Shown in pieces: positions 48,807 through 57,327 of a DNA stretch of 64,000 nt. Every line of letters starts with the position of its first letter. Positions within the stretch are counted from its first letter, which is position 1. The notes below the pieces were generated by a model. The model saw only the letters and a list, made by a program, of their open reading frames with translations. It was not told the DNA's origin and did no database searches. Source of the DNA: Pandoraea pulmonicola (GTDB lineage Bacteria; Pseudomonadota; Gammaproteobacteria; Burkholderiales; Burkholderiaceae); contig NZ_CP010310.2 of assembly GCF_000815105.2 (NCBI RefSeq), positions 2,480,001 through 2,544,000 on the forward strand, read 5' to 3'. A program made the translations under genes and the position numbers.

Positions 48807-48828
48807 TTTGTGGCATCGATGTCACAAA
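48807..48828. promoter_or_regulatory. Near-perfect palindrome upstream of the NlpC/P60 gene
   Basis: The 20-bp core TTGTGGCATCGATGTCACAA at 48808-48827 differs from a perfect palindrome at one mirrored pair, and extends one base each side. It lies about 60 bp ahead of the start codon, where an operator would be. Its TGTG...CACA ends recall Crp-type sites, but the centre is 2 bp too long for that. Confidence 0.45.
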
Positions 48829-48896
48829 CGCGCCGTTTTTCGGGTGATTTCACCGTTCAGACGCCGTGATCACTACGTCCGTCGCGTGAGATCGAT

Positions 48897-48922
48897 GAAA
48901 AAACGGCGCCCGAAGGCGCCGT
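48897..48922 (-). terminator. Intrinsic terminator after phoH
   Basis: On the minus strand, ACGGCGCC-TTCG-GGCGCCGT is followed by six T's. It lies 26 bp beyond the phoH stop codon. Confidence 0.88.
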
Positions 48923-48947
48923 CGTCGTAGCGATCAAGCCGGTGCGC

Positions 48948-50699
48948 TCAGAGGATTTCCGCCGCGTAATCGGCCAGCCGCGAGCGTTCGCCGCGCGCGA
49001 GCGTGACGTGCCCGCTATGACCCCAGCCCTTGAAGCGATCCACCACGTAGGTGAGGCCCGAACTGCCTTCGGTCAGATACGGCGTATCGATCTGCGCGAT
49101 GTTGCCCAGGCAGACCAGCTTGGTGCCGGGACCAGCGCGCGTGACGAGCGTCTTCATCTGCTTCGGCGTGAGGTTCTGCGCCTCATCGATGATGACGAAC
49201 TTGTTCACGAACGTGCGTCCGCGCATGAAGTTCATGCTCTTGACCTTGAGTCGCGAGCGAATCAGCTCTTGCGTGGCCGCACGGCCCCATTCGCCGGCGG
49301 AGTCGTCGGTCTTCTGCAGGACTTCGAGGTTGTCGTCGAACGCCCCCATCCACGGCTGCATCTTCTCTTCCTCGGTCCCCGGCAGGAAGCCGATATCCTC
49401 ACCGACGGGCACGGTCGCGCGCGTGATGATGATCTCGTTGTAGCGCTTCTCGTCGAGCGTCTGCGCCAGCCCGGCGGCGAGCGCGAGCAGCGTCTTGCCG
49501 GTGCCTGCCTGACCGAGCAGGGTGATGAAGTCGACCTCGGGATTCATCAGCAGGTTCAGCGCGAAGTTCTGCTCGCGGTTGCGTGCCGTGATGCCCCACA
49601 CGTTGTTCTTGTGGTGCCCGTAGTCACGCAGCGTCTGCAGCAGCGCCGTCTTGCCGTTGATTTCGCGGACCTGCGCGTAGAAGGGCGCTTCGCCGTTGTT
49701 GGTCTCGAGATAGACGAACTGGTTGATGAGGAAGCTCGCGCACAGCGGGCCGGTGATCCGGTAGAACGTGGTGCCGGTACGGTTGTCCTGCCAGCTCTCC
49801 ATGCCCTTGCCGTGCTTCGTCCAGAAGTCCGGCGGCAGCGCCATCACGCCCGAGTACAGCAGGTCGCTGTCCTCGAGCACCTTGTCGTTGAAGTAGTCTT
49901 CCGCCGGCAGCCCGAGCGCATGCGCCTTGACACGCATGTTGATGTCCTTCGACACCAGCACGACCTGACGATCGCGGAACTTGTCCTGCAACGCGCGCAC
50001 GACGCCAAGAATCTGGTTGTCGGCCTTGCTCTGCGGCAAGCCTTCGAGCGGCGGCACTTCGGGCAGATCGGTCTGGAAGTACAGACGACCCGTGGCGTCC
50101 TTGTTGCCGAGGCGGGACAGCGGAATGCCTTCCGCCATCGACTTCGTGCCGCTCTCCGCGACCAGCCCGTCGAGCGTGCGGCTCACCTGACGCGCGTTGC
50201 GCGCCACTTCCGACATGCCCTTCTTGTGATTGTCGAGCTCTTCCAACGTCATCATCGGCAGATAGACGTCGTGCTCTTCGAAGCGGAACAGGCTGCTCGG
50301 GTCGTGCATGAGCACGTTCGTGTCGAGTACGAAGAGCTTGGCCGGCTCCTGGTCCTTGTTGCGTGCACGTTTCGAACCGGCGCCCGGGGCCGTCGTCTTC
50401 ACGGATTTGAGCGACGTGGCGGCGTCATTCGAACCGGTGGGCGCGGGCGTTTGCGGCGAACGTGCGACGGGTGACGGCTGTGCTGCAGTCTGCGTCACCG
50501 CGGGTGTCTTGGGAACGACCTTCAAATCGGCCGCACCAGCGGCGCCGGACGTGTCGCCCAGCGCGTGTTGTTCAGAAGTGGGGATCGGTTTCTTGGCCTC
50601 CGTGCGCGAAGGTTTGAGGCGAGTGGGGAATTGATCCGGGGCAAGCAGCGTGCCCGGTTTGGTCGGCGCCGATGGCAATGGCATAGATTTCCCGTTCAA
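48948..50699 (-). CDS. PIN-domain and PhoH ATPase protein
   Basis: A 583-residue protein. Disordered Pro/Thr/Ala-rich start (1 to about 115); PIN nuclease-like domain (about 122-260; LDTNVLMHDP with D126, VLVSKDINMRVKA with a second acidic site); PhoH ATPase domain with Walker A GQAGTGKT (396-403) and VIIDEAQNLTPKQM as Walker B. PIN-PhoH proteins are thought to act as RNA helicase/nucleases. A start at 50684 (MPLPS) is also possible. It is monocistronic. Confidence 0.9.
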   Translation of the reverse strand: MNGKSMPLPSAPTKPGTLLAPDQFPTRLKPSRTEAKKPIPTSEQHALGDTSGAAGAADLKVVPKTPAVTQTAAQPSPVARSPQTPAPTGSNDAATSLKSVKTTAPGAGSKRARNKDQEPAKLFVLDTNVLMHDPSSLFRFEEHDVYLPMMTLEELDNHKKGMSEVARNARQVSRTLDGLVAESGTKSMAEGIPLSRLGNKDATGRLYFQTDLPEVPPLEGLPQSKADNQILGVVRALQDKFRDRQVVLVSKDINMRVKAHALGLPAEDYFNDKVLEDSDLLYSGVMALPPDFWTKHGKGMESWQDNRTGTTFYRITGPLCASFLINQFVYLETNNGEAPFYAQVREINGKTALLQTLRDYGHHKNNVWGITARNREQNFALNLLMNPEVDFITLLGQAGTGKTLLALAAGLAQTLDEKRYNEIIITRATVPVGEDIGFLPGTEEEKMQPWMGAFDDNLEVLQKTDDSAGEWGRAATQELIRSRLKVKSMNFMRGRTFVNKFVIIDEAQNLTPKQMKTLVTRAGPGTKLVCLGNIAQIDTPYLTEGSSGLTYVVDRFKGWGHSGHVTLARGERSRLADYAAEIL

Positions 50700-50719
50700 G
50701 AAAACACAACACTACTCGG

Positions 50720-50750
50720 CCGGGACATACAACGGTACAACACGTCCCGG
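50720..50750. repeat. Inverted repeat in the phoH leader region
   Basis: CCGGGAC (50720-50726) and GTCCCGG (50744-50750) with a 17-nt loop, 21 bp ahead of the phoH start. The loop contains GTACAACACGTC (50735-50746), which recurs at 50917-50928. Confidence 0.5.
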
Positions 50751-50754
50751 CAAC

Positions 50755-50793
50755 AAAAAAGCCGCCTGCCCGGACGCACCGGAGAGGCGGCTT
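50755..50793 (-). terminator. Intrinsic terminator after bcp
   Basis: On the minus strand AAGCCGCCT pairs with AGGCGGC, followed by six T's (50760 down to 50755). It lies about 180 bp beyond the bcp stop and just before phoH. Confidence 0.8.
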
Positions 50794-50971
50794 GGCTGAA
50801 GGCGCCGCCTTGGCGACGCCTGCAATAGTCTCGTTCAATGCGCTTGATCATTACGGCCGACTATAGCGTCTCTTGCCGTGCTTGTATAGCGTCGGATGTT
50901 CGCATGGGCGGCCATCGTACAACACGTCGGCCGCACCAGGTACGCGAGGTTTGGGGGCCGCCGGGCAGCGC

Positions 50972-51433
50972 TCAGAGCGCCTGGACGGTTGCGAGTACTT
51001 CGTCGACGTGATCGGGCACGCGCACGCCGCGCCACTCCTTGCGCAGCACGCCTTTCTCATCGATCAGAAACGTGCTGCGCTCGATGCCCAGATGTTCCTT
51101 GCCATACAGCTTTTTCAACTTGATGACACCGAACAATTTGCACACCGCTTCGTCGGCATCCGAGATGAGCGGGAAGGGCAGGCCGAGCTTCTTCTGGAAG
51201 TTCTCGTGCGAGCGCAGGCTGTCGCGCGATACGCCGACGATTTGCGCGCCGGCGGCCTGGAATTGCGCGTAGCTGTCGCGGAAGTTCATGCCTTCCGTGG
51301 TGCAGCCCGGTGTGTTGTCCTTCGGGTAGAAGTAGATCACCACTTTCTGGCCGCGATGCGCCTTGAGCGAAAAATCGCCGCCGGTGGCCGGTGCGGTGAA
51401 TTCGGGCACGGCGGTGTCGATGGCTACCGTCAC
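50972..51433 (-). CDS. bcp: Thioredoxin-dependent peroxiredoxin Bcp (PrxQ)
   Basis: A 153-residue peroxidase removing hydrogen peroxide and organic peroxides. Start GTG 51433 has AAGGAG 6 nt upstream. Peroxidatic cysteine C44 lies in YPKDNTPGCTTEG. The resolving cysteine five residues later in E. coli Bcp is methionine here (CTTEGMNF); the only other cysteine is C88 (DEAVCKLF). It may therefore work as a 1-Cys enzyme or use C88. It lies downstream of arnD in the same direction. Confidence 0.93.
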   Translation of the reverse strand: MTVAIDTAVPEFTAPATGGDFSLKAHRGQKVVIYFYPKDNTPGCTTEGMNFRDSYAQFQAAGAQIVGVSRDSLRSHENFQKKLGLPFPLISDADEAVCKLFGVIKLKKLYGKEHLGIERSTFLIDEKGVLRKEWRGVRVPDHVDEVLATVQAL

Positions 51434-51513
51434 TATGGTCTCCTTGGATGGCCTTGCCAGGCCGGAACGGGGAAGCGGGTTACAAGCAGGCTGGAAGCGA
51501 ATTGGATGCGGGT

Positions 51514-52419
51514 TCAGGCAGCCGCCTGGCCCTCGAGAATCAGATCGCCCGAGCGGCCCGGAATCTCTCCCCACACGACCGGACGCGCCGGTAGCGAGGC
51601 AAGATCGAGCGACGCGTACAACTGGCCCATCGTCACCAGGTCGTGCCCCTGACGACGCCATCCGGCCAGCAACCGGCGGAACAGCGGGGCCAGCTTCTGC
51701 CCTTCGAGTTCTGCGTGAAGCGTGAACACGTGATCTTGCGCCGGATCGCGGGTCAGGGCAAGCAGATGCTCCGCCACACCCTCGATGTCGCGACCGTCCA
51801 CGCCGAGCAACTCGTCGACCGTCGGCAGTGTGGTGGGCATCTGCACGTGTTGCAGACGCACGCCGTCGACGATCGGGTAGTGTGGGGCATTGCCGCGGCC
51901 GTCAGACGCATACTTCATGCCCCAGGCGTCGATCTGGCGAAATGCGTCGTTGTTCATCTGCCACCCGGCGGCGCCATGGGTGAGCGGTGGGGCGCCGAAG
52001 ATCTGCGTGAAGCGGGCATGCGCCTGCGACATCTGGCGCTGCGTCCACGCGGCGTCGCGCGTGCGCACGTTGTCCTGCCAGTAGGTGTGGTCCCAGGTGT
52101 GGATGCCGGTCTCGTGGCCGGCCGTCTGCACGGTGCGCATGACGTCGGCGGCGCGTCGGCCGATGTCCGGCCCGGGCAGCAGCGTGCCGTACATAAGTGT
52201 CTTGAAGCCATAGTGCTCGACCACCGAGGTGCGCGAGACCTTCTTCAGGAAACCCGGGCGGAAAACGCGCTTGAGCGCCCACCCGGTGTGGTCCGGCCCG
52301 AGGCTGAACAGGAACGTCGCCTGAGCCTGGTGCTCGGCCAGCGCGGCGAGCAGATTGGGCACGCCTTCGCGCGTGCCGCGCAAGGTGTCGACGTCGATCT
52401 TCAGGACAATCTTGGCCAT
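51514..52419 (-). CDS. arnD: ArnD: 4-deoxy-4-formamido-L-arabinose-phosphoundecaprenol deformylase
   Basis: A 301-residue polysaccharide-deacetylase-fold enzyme. IDVDT at the start (D9, D11) and HETGIHTWDH (H107 and H111) supply the metal ligands. It removes the formyl group from lipid-linked Ara4FN. The full set of neighbours makes the ArnD call strong. ATG 52419 (MAKIVLKI) is the family-like start. Confidence 0.92.
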   Translation of the reverse strand: MAKIVLKIDVDTLRGTREGVPNLLAALAEHQAQATFLFSLGPDHTGWALKRVFRPGFLKKVSRTSVVEHYGFKTLMYGTLLPGPDIGRRAADVMRTVQTAGHETGIHTWDHTYWQDNVRTRDAAWTQRQMSQAHARFTQIFGAPPLTHGAAGWQMNNDAFRQIDAWGMKYASDGRGNAPHYPIVDGVRLQHVQMPTTLPTVDELLGVDGRDIEGVAEHLLALTRDPAQDHVFTLHAELEGQKLAPLFRRLLAGWRRQGHDLVTMGQLYASLDLASLPARPVVWGEIPGRSGDLILEGQAAA

Positions 52420-52558
52420 AGCCGTCCTTGATTGCGGGTATCGGCAGCGTGCTGCCCGATCCCTCCGTTTCCGAGTCAAAAACGCCCGATGCGCCGAGGG
52501 CGCACCGGGCGTGCCGTGCGATGTGCCGCCCGCGGCGCCGAAGCGGCGGGCGCGCGCG

Positions 52559-53602
52559 TTACTCGACCAGGCGGCGAGCTTCCGCGACGTGGCCGCGATA
52601 CGCTTCGAAAATCTTGCGCAGCGCGTCGTCCATCGACGTGGTCGGCGCCCAGCCGAGTTCCTGCATGGTGTTCTCGATCTTCGGCACGCGATTCTGCACG
52701 TCCTGGTAGCCGTTGCCGTAGTAGGCGCCCGACGACGTCTCGACGAGCTGAACCTTCTTGGCGGTCTCGGCGTACTCGGGGAATTCGGCGGCCAGCTTGA
52801 GCATCATGTTGGCCAGCTCGCGCACCGAATAGTTGTTCTTCGGGTTGCCGATGTTGTAGATCTTGCCGCTGGCAACGTTGTTCTTGTTGTCGATGATGCG
52901 CACGAGCGCGTCGATGCCGTCGTCGATGTCGGTGAAGGCGCGCTTTTGCGAGCCGCCGTCGACCAGGCTGATGTTCTCGCCGCGGGCGATGTGGCCCAGG
53001 AACTGCGTGACCACGCGCGACGAACCTTCCTTCGGCGTATAGATCGAGTCGAGGCCGGCGCCGATCCAGTTGAACGGACGGAACAGCGAGAAATTCAGAC
53101 CTTCCTGCATGCCGTAACCCCAGATCACGCGATCCATGAGTTGCTTCGAGCAGGCGTAGATCCAGCGCGGCTTGTTGATCGGGCCGTAGATCAGCGGCGA
53201 GTTTTCCGGATCGAACTCGCCGTCGGTGCACATGCCGTAGACCTCCGAGGTCGACGGGAACACCAGGTGCTTGCCGTACTTCACGGCCGAGCGCACGATC
53301 GGCAGGTTCGCCTCGAAGTCGAGTTCGAACACGCGCAGCGGCGCCTTCACGTAGGTGGCCGGCGTGGCGATGGCGACCAGCGGCAGGATCACGTCGCACT
53401 TGCGGATGTGGTACTCGACCCACTCCTTGTTGATCGTGATATCGCCTTCGAAGAAGTGCATGCGCTCGTGGTTCACCAGATCGCCGAGGCGATCGGTGAG
53501 CATGTCCATGCCATAAACTTCCCAGTCGGTCGTCTCCAGGATGCGCTTCGACAGATGGTGGCCGATGAACCCGTTGACACCGAGAATCAGGACTTTTTTC
53601 AT
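52559..53602 (-). CDS. arnA: ArnA decarboxylase half: UDP-glucuronate 4-dehydrogenase/decarboxylase
   Basis: A 347-residue extended short-chain dehydrogenase. NAD motif GVNGFIG (8-14), active-site PSTSEVYGM with E120 and Y149-X3-K153 (IYACSK), and a later QKRAFTDI arginine. The glutamate and arginine match the decarboxylase residues of E. coli ArnA. It makes UDP-4-keto-pentose from UDP-glucuronate. In E. coli this domain is fused to the formyltransferase; here it is a separate gene. Confidence 0.9.
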   Translation of the reverse strand: MKKVLILGVNGFIGHHLSKRILETTDWEVYGMDMLTDRLGDLVNHERMHFFEGDITINKEWVEYHIRKCDVILPLVAIATPATYVKAPLRVFELDFEANLPIVRSAVKYGKHLVFPSTSEVYGMCTDGEFDPENSPLIYGPINKPRWIYACSKQLMDRVIWGYGMQEGLNFSLFRPFNWIGAGLDSIYTPKEGSSRVVTQFLGHIARGENISLVDGGSQKRAFTDIDDGIDALVRIIDNKNNVASGKIYNIGNPKNNYSVRELANMMLKLAAEFPEYAETAKKVQLVETSSGAYYGNGYQDVQNRVPKIENTMQELGWAPTTSMDDALRKIFEAYRGHVAEARRLVE

Positions 53603-53609
53603 ATTGCGG

Positions 53610-54515
53610 TCAGTGATTTAGCTGGGAAAACCGGTCCGGCGTGACAGGCTTGCCGTCCAGTAATAGTTCATGAATGACGATGGCGTTCGCGTCGCCGCAA
53701 ACGCCGAGGATCGCATTATCCACTACTTGCAGTCCGCAGGGCAAACCGGCAGGCGCGGGCGCGCGGGACAGGCGGGCGCGGGTGACGACCCAGCGGCGTC
53801 CGGCGCTTTCGGTGAATGCGCCCGGGTAGGGCGGTGCCACGGCGCGAATCAGGTTGTAGACCTCCTGGGCAGGCTTCGACCAGTCGATGCGGCCGTCTTC
53901 CGGCTTGCGACCGCCGAAGTAGCTGCCTGCGCCGAGATCGTTGAGGCGCCGCTCAGCAGTCCCTGCGAGCAGGCCCGGCAGGCAGTGCCAGAGCGTCTGC
54001 TCGGCGGCGACGGTGACCTTTTCGAAGACTTCGCCCGCCGTGTCGTCCGGCAGGATCGGCACGGACGTCTGGTCGACGATGGCGCCGGCATCGGGCTTGA
54101 GGGCCATTTCGTGCAGCGTCGCGCCCGTTTCCGTTTCGCCGTTCAAAACCGCCCAGTTCACCGGCACGCGGCCACGATATTTCGGCAGCAGTGAGCCGTG
54201 CATGTTGAAAGCGCCGCGCGGGGCGATCTCCAGCACCGGCACGGGAATCATGTGGCGGTAATAGAACGAGAAGATGAAGTCCGGCGCCACGGCGCGGATG
54301 CGCTCGGCAAGCGCCGGGTCGGCCGGGTCGTCGGGCGTGACGACCGGAATGCCGTGCTCGGCGGCCACTGCGGCGACGCTGCCGAACCAGATGTTCTCAT
54401 TCGGGTTGTCCTGGTGGGTGACCACGAGGGCAACGTCGACGCCGCGCGCGAGCAGCACCTGCAGGCAGCGCACACCGACGTTGTGATACGCGAAGACGAC
54501 AGCTTTGATGCTCAT
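53610..54515 (-). CDS. ArnA formyltransferase half: UDP-Ara4N formyltransferase
   Basis: A 301-residue formyl-THF transferase. The catalytic triad N104, H106 and D142 (FNMHGSLLPKYRG; LKPDAG) matches ArnA N102/H104/D140. It formylates UDP-L-Ara4N. The start ATG 54515 overlaps the arnC stop by 4 bp and its stop lies 7 bp before the decarboxylase gene, so the two ArnA activities are made side by side. Confidence 0.9.
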   Translation of the reverse strand: MSIKAVVFAYHNVGVRCLQVLLARGVDVALVVTHQDNPNENIWFGSVAAVAAEHGIPVVTPDDPADPALAERIRAVAPDFIFSFYYRHMIPVPVLEIAPRGAFNMHGSLLPKYRGRVPVNWAVLNGETETGATLHEMALKPDAGAIVDQTSVPILPDDTAGEVFEKVTVAAEQTLWHCLPGLLAGTAERRLNDLGAGSYFGGRKPEDGRIDWSKPAQEVYNLIRAVAPPYPGAFTESAGRRWVVTRARLSRAPAPAGLPCGLQVVDNAILGVCGDANAIVIHELLLDGKPVTPDRFSQLNH

Positions 54516-55531
54516 GAGGTGTGCGACCCCAGTTCCTTGGCGCCGGTCGTGTGGCTCGCACCGCCGACCGTCTTGTCGGCATGGCCCGACGGCGCCGGCT
54601 GGTTTTCGAGCACGGCCTGCACCAGATAGCGCGGGCGCTGACGAACCTGCTGGTAGATGCGGCCGATGTACTCGCCAAGCAGCCCCATGCCGAACAGGAT
54701 CACACCGAGCAGACAGAACGTGACGGCAAACAGCGTAAACACCCCTTGAACCTCCGAACCAAAAATGAAGCGGCGGGCCATCAGCACGACGAACAGCACG
54801 CCCGACGCGGCCGACAGCGTGATGCCCACGCCCGAGAGCCATTGGAGCGGCACCACCGAAAAGCCCGTGACCAGATCGAAATTGAGACGGATCAGGCTGT
54901 AGAGCGAGTACTTCGACTCGCCGGCGAAGCGTTCCTCGTGCGCAACGTCCACTTCCGTGGGGTTTTGCGCAAACGTATAGGCCAGCGCCGGGATGAATGT
55001 GTTGATTTCGCGGCACTGGTTGACCGTGTCGACGATGTGGCGGCTGTAGCCACGCAGCATGCAGCCCTGGTCGGTCATGCGAATGCGCGTGATGCGCTCG
55101 CGCAGACGGTTCATCGCGCGCGAGGCATTGCGGCGGAACCACGTGTCCTGACGGTTCATGCGCACCGTGCCGACGTAGTCGTGACCGGCGGCGAGCTGAT
55201 CGACGAGCTTGCGGATTTCCTCCGGCGGGTTCTGCAGGTCGGCGTCGAGGGTCACGACCCATTCGCCGCGCGTGTGCTCGAAGCCCGCGAGAATCGCCAT
55301 GTGCTGGCCGTAGTTGCCGTTGAACAGCACCACGCGCGTCACGTCGGGACGCTGGCGCTGCTGCTCGGCCAGGATCGCCGCGGAGCGGTCGCGGCTGCCG
55401 TCGTTGACGAACACCACTTCGTAAGGCACGCCCAGCTTGTCGAGTGCCGGGTACAGCCGAGCGAAGAGCGCGGCGAGGCCGGCCTCTTCGTTATAAACCG
55501 GGATGACGACGGAGAGTTGGGGAGAAGTCAT
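54512..55531 (-). CDS. arnC: ArnC: undecaprenyl-phosphate Ara4FN transferase
   Basis: A 339-residue GT-A glycosyltransferase (family 2). LSVVIPVYNEEAGLAALFAR, NDGSRDRS and LDADLQNPPEE carry the nucleotide-sugar and metal residues; two C-terminal membrane segments (about 232-258, 267-290) anchor it to the inner membrane. It moves Ara4FN to undecaprenyl phosphate. Overlaps arnB by 4 bp. Confidence 0.92.
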   Translation of the reverse strand: MTSPQLSVVIPVYNEEAGLAALFARLYPALDKLGVPYEVVFVNDGSRDRSAAILAEQQRQRPDVTRVVLFNGNYGQHMAILAGFEHTRGEWVVTLDADLQNPPEEIRKLVDQLAAGHDYVGTVRMNRQDTWFRRNASRAMNRLRERITRIRMTDQGCMLRGYSRHIVDTVNQCREINTFIPALAYTFAQNPTEVDVAHEERFAGESKYSLYSLIRLNFDLVTGFSVVPLQWLSGVGITLSAASGVLFVVLMARRFIFGSEVQGVFTLFAVTFCLLGVILFGMGLLGEYIGRIYQQVRQRPRYLVQAVLENQPAPSGHADKTVGGASHTTGAKELGSHTS

Positions 55532-56694
55532 TTTTGATGGTCGGCGCAGATGGCATTGACGGCTTCGCAAACGCGCGCGACGTCGGCATCCGTCATGGCG
55601 GGGAATAGGGGGAGCGTGAGAATCGCGCGGCCCAGTCGTTCCGTGTGCGGGAACTGACCCTCCCGGAAACCGAGCGCGCGATACATGGTAAACAGGTGGA
55701 TGGCCGGGTAGTGCACACCGCTGCCGATGTTGCGGGCCTTGAGCTTTTCCATGAACCCGGCGCGGTCGATCGTCAGACGCTCGAGCGGCAACTCGACCTG
55801 GAACATGTGCCAGTTCGAGTTCGTGAAGTCGGCAGGCGGCAGGCCGAGACCCAGCGCCACGGCGGGGCCGCCGGCAAGCGTGTCGAAATACAGGCGCGCG
55901 AGTTCGGCGCGGCGGGTATTGAATGCCGCCAGGTGCGGCATCTGGCCGAGGCCGACGCGGGCGGCCACATCGGTCAGGTTGTACTTGCCGCCGAGCACGT
56001 CGACGTCCATGCCGTCGAAGCCGGTGCGGGTCACGCCCTGCAGACGGTACTTTTCGGCCAGACGCGCTTCGTCCTCGTTGTTGAACACGAGTGCGCCGCC
56101 TTCGATGGAGGTCAGATTCTTGTTGGCATGGAAGCTGAACGACACGAGGTCGCCGAACGATCCGATGCGCTTGCCGCCCCACGTCGAGCCCATGGCTTGT
56201 GCCGCATCTTCGATCACGCGCAGTTGATGGCGGCGGGCGATGTCGTAAAGGCGGTCCATGTCGAGCGGCAACCCGGCGAGATAGACGGGGATGATCGCGC
56301 GAGTCTTCGGCGTGATCGCCTTTTCGAGTCGGTCGAGGTCGAGGTTGCGCGTGGCCGGATCGACGTCGACGAATACGGGCGTGGCGCCCACTTCCAGGAT
56401 CACGTTGGCCGTGGCGACCCACGACAGCGGGGTGGTGATGACTTCGTCGCCGGCCTGCACGCCGGCCAGACGCAGGCCGATTTCCAGCGTGGCGGTGCCC
56501 GAGTTGAAGGCGCGCACCGGACGCCCGCCGAAGTACTCCGAGAGGGCCTTCTCGAAGGCCTGCACTTGCGGACCCGAAGTGATCCAGCCCGAGCGCAGCA
56601 CGTCGGCCACGCCGGCGATCGTCGCGTCGTCGATGCTCGGCCGCGTGAACGGCAGGAACGGTTGATTCGGTTGGGAGGTTGCCGAGTCGCTCAT
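55528..56694 (-). CDS. arnB: ArnB: UDP-4-amino-4-deoxy-L-arabinose aminotransferase
   Basis: A 388-residue PLP enzyme of the DegT/DnrJ/EryC1 family. PLP-binding K192 sits in SFSFHANKNLTSIEGG. FNSGTATLEIGLRLAG and VIEDAAQAMGSTWGG bind the cofactor phosphate and ring. It uses glutamate to aminate the 4-keto sugar. ATG 56694 was preferred to a TTG four codons upstream. Confidence 0.92.
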   Translation of the reverse strand: MSDSATSQPNQPFLPFTRPSIDDATIAGVADVLRSGWITSGPQVQAFEKALSEYFGGRPVRAFNSGTATLEIGLRLAGVQAGDEVITTPLSWVATANVILEVGATPVFVDVDPATRNLDLDRLEKAITPKTRAIIPVYLAGLPLDMDRLYDIARRHQLRVIEDAAQAMGSTWGGKRIGSFGDLVSFSFHANKNLTSIEGGALVFNNEDEARLAEKYRLQGVTRTGFDGMDVDVLGGKYNLTDVAARVGLGQMPHLAAFNTRRAELARLYFDTLAGGPAVALGLGLPPADFTNSNWHMFQVELPLERLTIDRAGFMEKLKARNIGSGVHYPAIHLFTMYRALGFREGQFPHTERLGRAILTLPLFPAMTDADVARVCEAVNAICADHQK

Positions 56695-56795
56695 GATGTA
56701 GGTCAAAGCCTCAGGTAAGCATTACGAATGCGCCGGCGCTTGCCGCCGCGCGTTCTTCGATTCCGTTGCCATCGGGCAGGGCCGCCCGATGCGTT

Positions 56796-57167
56796 TTAGC
56801 TGCGCGCAAGAATATAGACGCCAACAAGGATGATGCCGATGGCCACGATACGTTGCATCGACAGGGTTTCGCCAAACAGGTACCAGGCAGCGATCGCGTT
56901 CACGACGTAGCCCAGCGAGAGCATCGGGTAGGCGATCGAGACTTCGACGCGCGAGAGCGCGAGAATCCAGACGACCACGCTGATGGCATAGCAGACCAGC
57001 CCGCCCATGATCGGCACTTGCGTTGCAAGCTTGATGCCGATGGGCACGATGTTGGCGCGCGTAAATTCCAGTGCGCCGATGGAGCCCGCACCTGCCTTGA
57101 GCAGCAACTGGGCGCAGGCATTGAGCAGCACGCCCGTGAGAATAAGTGAAAACGTGGCGAGATTCAT
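56796..57167 (-). CDS. ArnE-like EamA/SMR flippase subunit
   Basis: A 123-residue protein with four hydrophobic segments (MNLATFSLILTGVLLNACAQ; IMGGLVCYAISVVVWILALS; VSIAYPMLSLGYVVNAIAAW; QRIVAIGIILVGVYILAR). The YPMLSLGYV pattern is typical of ArnE/ArnF. It should flip undecaprenyl-P-Ara4N across the inner membrane. Only one such gene is present; E. coli uses an ArnE/ArnF pair. No ribosome site precedes ATG 57167, where a 10-bp tandem repeat lies instead. Confidence 0.8.
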   Translation of the reverse strand: MNLATFSLILTGVLLNACAQLLLKAGAGSIGALEFTRANIVPIGIKLATQVPIMGGLVCYAISVVVWILALSRVEVSIAYPMLSLGYVVNAIAAWYLFGETLSMQRIVAIGIILVGVYILARS

Positions 57168-57169
57168 GG

Positions 57170-57189
57170 AACGTTTGTGAACGTTTGTG
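57170..57189. repeat. Tandem 10-bp duplication just upstream of the ArnE-like gene
   Basis: AACGTTTGTG is repeated exactly (57170-57179 and 57180-57189), with a third degenerate copy beginning at 57190. It ends 2 bp from the start codon of the minus-strand gene. Confidence 0.8.
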
Positions 57190-57327
57190 AACAATTATGG
57201 ACGTCGTAAGTTGGCGTTTCCGTCCGTTCATCCGTCTGTCGCGAGTTGCCGGCACGATCGCGCCGGTGGATCGCACCGGCTGAGCATCGAACCGGCGATT
57301 GAAACGGAGGGACGAGCGATAAAAGCG

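Noticed and set aside
48807..48828. Crp binding site
   Set aside because: The TGTG and CACA ends are present, but the centre is longer than the TGTGA-N6-TCACA spacing.
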